Of a stretch of 18,852 nucleotides of DNA, positions 14,860 to 18,852 are shown piece by piece. Position 1 is the first letter of the stretch, and every line of letters begins with the position of its first letter. Source of the stretch: Oribacterium sp. UBA3737 (GTDB taxonomy: Bacteria > Bacillota_A > Clostridia > Lachnospirales > Lachnospiraceae); NCBI GenBank assembly GCA_002371295.1, contig DFGZ01000348.1, forward strand, positions 1 to 18,852, written 5' to 3'. The notes beneath the pieces were generated by a model. That model worked only from the letters and a program-made list of their open reading frames with translations, ran no database searches and was not told where the DNA came from. The position numbers and the translations under genes are program-made.

Positions 14860-15378
14860 ATGTGTCAGATCATCTCAATCAAAAGCATCCCCAATGAAAC
14901 AATCGACTCTTTTGTTTCTTCCTTCATAAAGAAACGCCCCGAATCCAAGTTCATCGTCATTTCCAAAAACCACGTTGACAGCATCCACTATTGTGCAAGT
15001 AAGCAGCGCAGCAGATCGTTTACCAAGATCTGCGTGCGCGGCACTGAGAACAAGAAGCTTGAATCTGCAGTCCAGAACGGTGAAAATATTATCGCAGGAC
15101 CCAGCTTCTTCAAAGGTGCAAAGTTCACAGCGGCTGTTAGGAAAGCCCTGATGGACAAAAACTATTTCCTCATTTTCGAGAATATCAATCCGTCACCGTA
15201 TGGTGTCGGCAAGAAAATCTTCCGCATGACTGACAAGATGTTGGTCATCGACAACACACGTAAAGGTAATATGAACCGGTATATGGAAGAAAAAGGTATC
15301 TCGTTCGAAATGTACAAGTATGTACAGCACGCTTCATATTACGGTCCTATCAAGTACCACTTTGAAAAGAGGAAGTGA
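14860..15378 (+). CDS. Hypothetical protein before the winged-helix gene
   Basis: A 172-aa basic protein (MCQIISIKSIPNETIDSFVS...). It alternates short strands (SKFIVISK, YFLIFEN) and helices (AAVRKALMD) and ends with a basic HFEKRK tail. The mix suggests a small alpha/beta, possibly nucleic-acid-binding, protein, but no motif is diagnostic. AAGGAGA lies about 11 nt before the ATG. It ends one base before the start of the winged-helix gene, so the two are almost certainly one operon and may act together at the adjoining repeat cluster. Confidence 0.65.
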   Translation: MCQIISIKSIPNETIDSFVSSFIKKRPESKFIVISKNHVDSIHYCASKQRSRSFTKICVRGTENKKLESAVQNGENIIAGPSFFKGAKFTAAVRKALMDKNYFLIFENINPSPYGVGKKIFRMTDKMLVIDNTRKGNMNRYMEEKGISFEMYKYVQHASYYGPIKYHFEKRK

Positions 15379-15379
15379 T

Positions 15380-15895
15380 ATGGTACCTGCATATATTCAT
15401 CACTACTATGCTCGTGTGGGCGAAAACCATGACGAGCTGGTAAATGATATTGTCAGCAAATTCAAAGTCAAGAGGACGTATGCCGCCCTCTTCAGGCTCT
15501 ACTGCCTGTCGAGTGGCGGCTTCCGTCCGTCGAAGCAATACATTCAGGACAAAACAGGTATCCTGAAAGATAATGTATTGCGTACAAGAAGATGGCTTGT
15601 TGACTTCGGTCTTATTGGTTTTGATGAAGAAGCCAATGAGATACAGGTTGACTGGGATCATCTTCGTGCTCTTGCATCCGTACCTGAAGAACAAATTCCT
15701 GTCAGGTCGCATTACACAATCGGCAAAGTAAATCCACACAGGAATGCAGAGCCGAAGCTGAGTGATGATGACATGATCGCTACCATGCAGTTTATAAGCG
15801 AGGTGTATGGTATACCTCTTACGTTCGATGATAATGAGTGGGATGGAACAGAGCCGAGTACGGATCTGCTGGAAGAATTCTGTCAAGCAAGTTAA
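15380..15895 (+). CDS. Winged-helix protein, probable replication initiator
   Basis: A 171-aa protein. Residues about 30-85 read as a winged helix-turn-helix of the kind found in phage and plasmid replication initiators: RTYAALFRLYCLSSGGFRPS, then YIQDKTGILKDNVLRTRRWL as the recognition region, then DFGLIGFDEE as the wing. It lies directly before a cluster of direct repeats and a dyad, the usual arrangement of an initiator gene and its origin. The alternative is a repressor controlling its own gene and the region downstream. AGAGGAAG lies about 7 nt before the ATG at 15380; a longer frame from 15320 runs into the previous gene. The C-terminal half shows no ATPase motif, so loading of a helicase would need another protein. 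Confidence 0.65.
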   Translation: MVPAYIHHYYARVGENHDELVNDIVSKFKVKRTYAALFRLYCLSSGGFRPSKQYIQDKTGILKDNVLRTRRWLVDFGLIGFDEEANEIQVDWDHLRALASVPEEQIPVRSHYTIGKVNPHRNAEPKLSDDDMIATMQFISEVYGIPLTFDDNEWDGTEPSTDLLEEFCQAS

Positions 15896-15899
15896 AAAT

Positions 15900-16185
15900 T
15901 GATCCCATAATATAAATGGAGGTGTTTATCACAGACTGGTTTATCATTTGGGGACTTTTCTATAATATATTATAGAAATTCCCCTAAATGATAAATTTTT
16001 GATCCCATAATATAATATAGCGACGTTTTCAAAACAGCTTGTAAAAATTGATCCCATAATATAGAGAGAGGTGTTAAATAAGCCGAACGAAAAAAATGAT
16101 CCCATAATATAATATAGAGTGGTTTTAATTTTTGATCCCATAATATTATATAGTGACGAATTTTCGAAAAATGATCCCATAATAT
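15900..16185. repeat. Six direct repeats (iterons), probable replication origin
   Basis: TGATCCCATAATAT occurs six times in the same orientation, starting at 15900, 16000, 16049, 16097, 16133 and 16172, with all 14 bases identical. Most are preceded by AAAATT or AATTTTT and followed by (A/T)ATA. Spacings are 100, 49, 48, 36 and 39 bp; the wide first gap holds the dyad at 15940-15995. The A/T-rich tails and purine-rich DNA to the right (16192-16230) would melt easily. They lie directly after the winged-helix gene. Confidence 0.75.
15940..15995. other. 56-bp dyad, candidate origin hairpin
   Basis: Outer arms TTTATCATTT (15940-15949) and AAATGATAAA (15986-15995) are perfect mirror images. The centre TCTATAATATATTATAGA (15959-15976) is a perfect 18-bp palindrome. 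GGGG (15950-15953) and CCCC (15981-15984) match with a one-base shift. It lies between repeats 1 and 2. Confidence 0.7.
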
Positions 16186-16310
16186 TATATGTCGGGAAAA
16201 CGAGAAGAAAAAGTCCGAAAAAGAAGAGAACAGTTCTTCGAAGACTCTACGAGTTCTTTTCAAAGCTTGTTCTCTTTTCTTTTCCTCTATCCGAATAAAA
16301 AACTTCACAT

Positions 16311-16339
16311 CTTACTCCCCTCACCAAGTGAGGGTATCG
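16311..16339 (+). repeat. Repeated 29-bp hairpin element, copy 2
   Basis: Matches 13632-13660 except for four bases; the CTCAC/GTGAG stem and GGGTATCG tail are kept. Confidence 0.65.
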
Positions 16340-16759
16340 TAAATGAGCCCATACCCGACTTCATATCGCTAATGGAACTCGCATGGAGATATCACCAGCA
16401 AGAGGCTTTGTGTTTCCGTCTATGCTAGCATAGACGAAAGCATAAAGCTTAACTCGCTTGCCTTAAAAAGCACTTGTTATCGAACTCGCTCGCCAAATGC
16501 GCTGCTTGCGCCTCCCCTCCACAGGAGGCGCACAGCGCTATTTTCGTACTACGATCCATAGCGCAGTTTATATATATAAGTATATATAGCGGGCAGCAAA
16601 TGAAAGACTGGTCAGAATATAACTAATTCTGTAGCCGGCGAGTAATCGTTTAAAAAAGAAGACAAACTCAGACACCGGCGCGGGGCGCCTGCGGTAGGCG
16701 GTGCGGGTTTGGCGCATTCGGGATATGGCGCTAAACTGGTAGACCTCCTTCCTATATAG

Positions 16760-16872
16760 AGTCTGTCTTGCTGAAATAATTATGTCCTCCTTTCATAAAT
16801 TGCAAGCCTTAATTTCCTTGTCAGCTTCTTTCAGCTCGTAGCTGCATCCAATCAGCAAGACAGACTTTTTTT
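16760..16872 (+). terminator. Long-loop terminator or attenuator before tRNA
   Basis: AGTCTGTCTTGCTGA (16760-16774) pairs perfectly over 15 bp with 16852-16866, closing a 77-nt loop, and seven Ts follow (16866-16872). The tRNA begins two bases later. The loop holds a possible 19-codon ORF (ATG 16782 to TAG 16839-16841) with three Leu (TTG, TTA, TTG) and seven Ser codons but no ribosome binding site. Confidence 0.65.
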
Positions 16873-16874
16873 AT

Positions 16875-16948
16875 GCCCTTGTAGTCCAATTGGCAGAGAC
16901 AACAGACTTAAAATCCGTACAGTTTGGGTTCGAATCCCAATGAGGGCA
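16875..16948 (+). tRNA. tRNA with UAA anticodon (Leu codon UUA)
   Basis: A 74-nt cloverleaf. Acceptor GCCCTTG (16875-16881) pairs with TGAGGGC (16941-16947), discriminator A. D-arm GTCC...GAC, anticodon stem 16902-16906 with 16914-16918 and loop CTTAAAA, so the anticodon is TAA. T-arm TTGGG-TTCGAAT-CCCAA (16924-16940). CCA is not encoded. The variable loop has only 5 nt, whereas bacterial leucine tRNAs normally have a long variable arm, and the anticodon stem has one A-C mismatch. Anticodon reading is firm; the amino acid is less certain. Confidence 0.82.
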
Positions 16949-17078
16949 ATGAAGGGAAACTGGCAAATGGTTTCCGAAAAAATACAAAAAATGCAAAAGT
17001 TGGCAAATATGAAACATGCAGGCTAAATATTCCAAGGGTTTTCCCGCTTGCGCGTTTCTGCCTTCTTGCGCGTTTTAT

Positions 17079-17097
17079 CCCGCCGCATGGCGGCTGC
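17079..17097 (+). repeat. Repeated 19-bp hairpin element, copy 2
   Basis: Identical to 13597-13615. It lies about 20 nt before the small gene at 17117. Confidence 0.7.
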
Positions 17098-17116
17098 TTT
17101 AAGCGGTGAGGCATCG

Positions 17117-17230
17117 ATGAGAAATAAATTCTTTGAGGTGCTTCATATATATTCAAGCTTCAAAAGAAGCAAAAATTTCTCAGCGACCGAACTAGTGCAC
17201 GAGCTCGGTAAACAGACGCTGCCTGTATAA
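17117..17230 (+). CDS. Possible small protein (37 aa)
   Basis: A 37-aa open frame (MRNKFFEVLHIYSSFKRSKN...) that reads as an amphipathic, basic helix pair (SATELVHELGK). GTGAGG lies about 5 nt before the ATG, a modest ribosome binding site. The longer frame from 17048 crosses the repeated hairpin. It may be a regulator too short to recognise, or a chance frame in a non-coding stretch. The DNA before it (16949-17116) shows only the hairpin repeat. Confidence 0.4.
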   Translation: MRNKFFEVLHIYSSFKRSKNFSATELVHELGKQTLPV

Positions 17231-17358
17231 ACAGCGAAGTGTTGGTCACACGAACCAGAGTTGCTTATCAAGCGATGACTGGAGTTACGACCTGTATTTG
17301 TTAATGTGGCATGTTTAGCATGTCAAAAAAAATGAAAAAATAAGGAGAGAAAAAAACT
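17231..17358 (+). promoter_or_regulatory. Leader region of the SSB gene
   Basis: 128 nt without a gene. It holds GGTcacacgaACC near 17244 and GGCATG/CATGTC near 17308-17323, just before an A-rich stretch and TAAGGAGAG. Promoter or leader elements are likely here, but no clear -35/-10 pair is seen. Confidence 0.3.
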
Positions 17359-17838
17359 ATGTTCAAAACTTTTGCTATTGGTAACCTCTGTGCTGATCCC
17401 ATCTTCCGTGAAGTCCAGCTGAAAACTGGAGAAATCGTTCATAACTGCCAGTTCAGGATCGCCGTCAACGACCCGTACAATCGGGCCAAGGAACCGACTT
17501 ACATCCAGGTAACAACCTGGCGCGGTGCTGCTGACAATTGCCGCAAGTACCTCACGAAGGGCCGCAAGGTCTATGTTGAGGGTATCATTGACTGCAATCC
17601 CGTCATCAAAGACAACACCATGTACAAGAACCTGCAGCTGAATGCGCAGCATGTTGAATTCCTTTCTCCGCGTGGAACTGCTGCTCCTGAAGACATTGAA
17701 GAAGAAGAAGCAGAAGAAGAAGTCACCGAAGAACCGGCACATGCACCCGCCCAGCCTGTCCGTCAGCCCGTTCGCCGCACTCGCCCTGTGATGCAGGCAC
17801 CGGCAGAACCCGTTGATACAAACGACCTTCCCTTCTAA
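17359..17838 (+). CDS. ssb: Single-stranded DNA-binding protein
   Basis: A 159-aa SSB. Residues 1-110 form the OB fold: FAIGNLCADPIFR at the start, a central region with FRIAVND and YIQVTTWRGAADNCRKYL, then KGRKVYVEGII and the closing strand LNAQHVEFL. A disordered acidic and proline-rich tail follows and ends DTNDLPF, the acidic, hydrophobic tip by which SSBs recruit replication and repair proteins (compare DDDIPF in E. coli). AAGGAGAG lies before the ATG, after an A-rich leader. It coats ssDNA during phage replication and recombination; its position close to the repeat cluster agrees. A strong terminator follows. Confidence 0.93.
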   Translation: MFKTFAIGNLCADPIFREVQLKTGEIVHNCQFRIAVNDPYNRAKEPTYIQVTTWRGAADNCRKYLTKGRKVYVEGIIDCNPVIKDNTMYKNLQLNAQHVEFLSPRGTAAPEDIEEEEAEEEVTEEPAHAPAQPVRQPVRRTRPVMQAPAEPVDTNDLPF

Positions 17839-17849
17839 TTGAACAATTT

Positions 17850-17887
17850 GCAGGCCTACAGCCCAAAAAGCTGTAGGCCTGCTTTTT
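17850..17887 (+). terminator. Rho-independent terminator
   Basis: GCAGGCCTACAGC (17850-17862) pairs perfectly with GCTGTAGGCCTGC (17870-17882), followed by TTTTT. It ends the SSB transcript. Confidence 0.9.
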
Positions 17888-17909
17888 CGTAAGAAAAGGA
17901 GTGAATGAA

Positions 17910-18017
17910 ATGAATTTTGACGCTGAATTCTCAGCTATTCTTCACGAAGCCGAAACCTATACCTACGACAATGCACAGTTTACGGAGGTAAACGATGACA
18001 GTCGAGAAGATGATTGA
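17910..18017 (+). CDS. Very small acidic protein
   Basis: A 35-aa acidic peptide (MNFDAEFSAILHEAETYTYD...) ending in a run of acidic residues. AAAGGAG lies 10 nt before the ATG; a GTG at 17901 is also in frame. Its last 23 nt overlap the start of the next gene, whose ribosome binding site (ACGGAGG) lies inside it, which suggests that reading this frame controls or couples to the next. Function unknown. Confidence 0.55.
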   Translation: MNFDAEFSAILHEAETYTYDNAQFTEVNDDSREDD

Positions 18018-18315
18018 AAACTTTGACCCGTTTAGCCTGCAAATAGGCCAAAAGGTCAAAATGAAAGAAGATTGCTGGGCAATAGCCCAGCAGGTATTTG
18101 ATTTCTGCCGTGAAAGTGGAACTCCGTATGAGAATTCCTTTCGCTGCCTCGGCGGAAAGACTGGAAAAATAAATACAGCAGAAGAGCGATATATCGATCA
18201 TCAGAAAAAGTTCATTTATGGCATTGACAATTTTCCATACATCATCGCGCCTGAAATGATCGAGTGCGCTTTTGAAGAACAAAAAGTAGAAATTGACTGC
18301 ACTGACCTGATTTGA
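17995..18315 (+). CDS. Small protein, unknown function
   Basis: A 106-aa protein (MTVEKMIENFDPFSLQIGQK...), mostly helical with two cysteines in the middle and an acidic C-terminus (EIDCTDLI). GGAGG lies 7 nt before the ATG at 17995, inside the preceding small gene. It contains CWAIAQQVFDFC, probably an amphipathic helix. No family recognised. The stop is one base before a tRNA-like minihelix. Confidence 0.7.
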   Translation: MTVEKMIENFDPFSLQIGQKVKMKEDCWAIAQQVFDFCRESGTPYENSFRCLGGKTGKINTAEERYIDHQKKFIYGIDNFPYIIAPEMIECAFEEQKVEIDCTDLI

Positions 18316-18316
18316 C

Positions 18317-18349
18317 CGGGAAGAGCAGGTTCGAATCCTACCGTCCCGA
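18317..18349 (+). other. tRNA-like minihelix (acceptor stem plus T-arm only)
   Basis: CGGGAAG (18317-18323) pairs with CGTCCCG (18342-18348) with one mismatch, enclosing a T-arm GCAGG-TTCGAAT-CCTAC (18325-18341, one mismatch); A follows as discriminator. The D and anticodon arms are missing. This is the shape of a minimal RNase P substrate, or the remnant of a deleted tRNA, or a tRNA-derived attachment site. Confidence 0.6.
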
Positions 18350-18383
18350 CAAGGACATTTATTGTCCCTCTCCTTTTTCTAGG

Positions 18384-18404
18384 CCCGTCATAAGGACGGG
18401 TTTT
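18384..18404 (+). terminator. Terminator directly before tRNA-Ile
   Basis: CCCGTC (18384-18389) pairs with GACGGG (18395-18400), followed by TTTT (18401-18404). The tRNA begins at the very next base. Confidence 0.7.
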
Positions 18405-18479
18405 GCTCCTGTAGCTCAGTCTGGTGAGAGCTCCGGCCTTATAAGCCGTAGGTCGCTGGTTCGAATCCAGCCAGGAGTA
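18405..18479 (+). tRNA. tRNA-Ile with UAU anticodon
   Basis: A 75-nt cloverleaf. Acceptor GCTCCTG (18405-18411) pairs with CAGGAGT (18472-18478; G-T at the first pair), discriminator A. D-arm GCTC/GAGC, anticodon stem with one C-T mismatch and loop CTTATAA, so the anticodon is TAT. T-arm GCTGG-TTCGAAT-CCAGC. CCA is not encoded. It would read AUA, a rare codon in many hosts. Confidence 0.88.
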
Positions 18480-18483
18480 CGAC

Positions 18484-18537
18484 CTTTTCGAAGGAGGTAT
18501 CTCGTTGAAAAGAGCAAGAGACAAGCCTGATAAGTAA
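18484..18537 (+). promoter_or_regulatory. Hairpin-masked ribosome site and 10-codon TTG frame
   Basis: CCTT-TTCG-AAGG folds the start of AAGGAGG (18491-18497). A TTG at 18505 lies 7 nt after it and opens MKRARDKPDK, then TAA (18535-18537). This could be a leader peptide for the next gene, whose own start is 68 nt further on, but TTG starts are weak evidence. Confidence 0.3.
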
Positions 18538-18604
18538 CCCGTATCCAAAAAAACAAACAAATAAAACCTGCAAAAAAAAATAACAAAAAAGGAAGTAAAT
18601 CAAA

Positions 18605-18852
18605 ATGAAGTACAATTTTTCTGTTTTCAATTCCATGGTTCGTAAGAACGTTCTGATCGACGGCGACAAGACTGTTGCTGATCTCTTTGACATGGCCGGC
18701 GTCATGATCGGCAATTCCAAGGTCTATGTTGGCGGCAAGTACGTCAATGATCTTGACACCATTATCGATGACCTCGGTCTCGATCCCAACCTGCAGCTGC
18801 AGGCTATGGCAACAGTAAAGGCTGAGAATGCGGCCTCCGCCAAGGTGACTGG
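18605..18852 (+). CDS. Partial protein, possibly beta-grasp (ubiquitin-like)
   Basis: An open frame from ATG 18605 that runs off the right edge, 82 residues seen. VLIDGDKTVADLFDMAG, then SKVYVGGKYVNDLDTIID, then a helix reading QLQAMATVKAENA. The order strand, T-V-x-D-L-helix, strand with a GGK turn, and final loop is like small beta-grasp proteins, in which a ubiquitin or ThiS-like fold is often used. It could also be another small alpha/beta phage protein. GGAAG lies about 9 nt before the ATG after a very A-rich leader. The product cannot be completed from this window. Confidence 0.6.
   Translation, partial: MKYNFSVFNSMVRKNVLIDGDKTVADLFDMAGVMIGNSKVYVGGKYVNDLDTIIDDLGLDPNLQLQAMATVKAENAASAKVT

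Larger units (their letters stand above)
16190..16874. other. Non-coding structured region between the repeats and tRNA
   Basis: About 680 nt without a supported gene. From left to right: a purine-rich stretch and inverted repeat (16217-16232 with 16268-16284); the second copy of the CTCAC/GTGAG hairpin (16311-16339); a 20-bp perfect palindrome (16417-16436) inside a longer hairpin (about 16403-16449); a nested hairpin GCGCTG/CAGCGC around GCGCCTCC/GGAGGCGC (16499-16538). Its right arm can instead pair onward (GCGCTAT 16535-16541 with ATAGCGC 16558-16564). Then come GC-rich direct repeats near 16676-16735. It ends in a very large hairpin terminator. Function unknown; it may hold a second RNA. 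Confidence 0.45.

Noticed and set aside
15900..16185. CRISPR array
   Set aside because: The repeats are only about 14-20 bp, the gaps differ (36-100 bp) and no cas gene is near; they fit origin repeats better.
15944..16308. Minus-strand frames of 78 and 112 aa with repeated ILWDH-like residues
   Set aside because: They are produced by translating the six direct repeats and lack ribosome binding sites.
16189..16428. 79-aa plus-strand frame starting in the last repeat
   Set aside because: No ribosome binding site, and it runs through inverted repeats and the repeated hairpin element.
16949..17026. 25-aa frame beginning right after the UAA tRNA
   Set aside because: No ribosome binding site is possible because the tRNA ends immediately before the ATG.

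Overview
The window looks like part of a tailed double-stranded DNA phage (or prophage) genome whose host is probably a Firmicute. It carries a terminase large subunit next to a portal protein, a single-stranded DNA-binding protein, phage tRNAs, closely packed small genes and almost universal AGGAGG-type ribosome binding sites about 8 nt from the start. TAA, TGA and TAG all appear to act as stops. The host genus cannot be read from the sequence.

Layout. 1-5260 (minus strand): a DNA-packaging operon read leftward. In order of transcription: an 81-aa protein, a structured 200-nt spacer, two small proteins, a zinc-ribbon protein that is probably the small terminase, the large terminase, the portal, and the first codons of another gene that runs off the left edge. 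Several genes overlap by a few bases. 5261-6086: the divergence point. It holds no convincing gene but many consecutive stem-loops ending in a strong plus-strand terminator, and is probably a large structured non-coding RNA. 6087-8203 (plus): small-protein genes, including a tandem pair of 46- and 45-aa paralogues, most followed by a strong hairpin. 8204-11059 (plus): a 951-aa protein with the DxDGD motif and the surrounding motifs of single-chain two-barrel RNA polymerases (YonO of phage SPbeta; eukaryotic RdRP/QDE-1). 11093-13400: a lone minus-strand gene, an unusual RNase H with three possible starts, and a NADAR-domain protein. 13400-13833: structured non-coding DNA. 13834-15895 (plus): small genes, then a winged-helix protein. 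15900-16185: six direct repeats and a 56-bp dyad, probably a replication origin. 16190-17358: mostly non-coding, structured, with a tRNA. 17359-18852: SSB, small genes, a tRNA-like minihelix, tRNA-Ile and a gene cut by the right edge.

How it fits together. The left arm is late packaging. The right arm looks like replication (winged-helix protein, direct repeats, SSB, RNase H), transcription (phage RNA polymerase) and translation support (tRNAs). The polymerase could serve the late genes, as known for YonO in SPbeta, but no promoter evidence here proves it. The most interesting items are the polymerase, the candidate large ornate RNA at about 5386-6044, the direct-repeat/dyad origin, the RNase H with a degenerate second RNase H domain and nested ribosome binding sites, the tRNA minihelix, and hairpin elements repeated between separate non-coding regions. 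All functional calls come from reading the sequence by eye; no database search was run.
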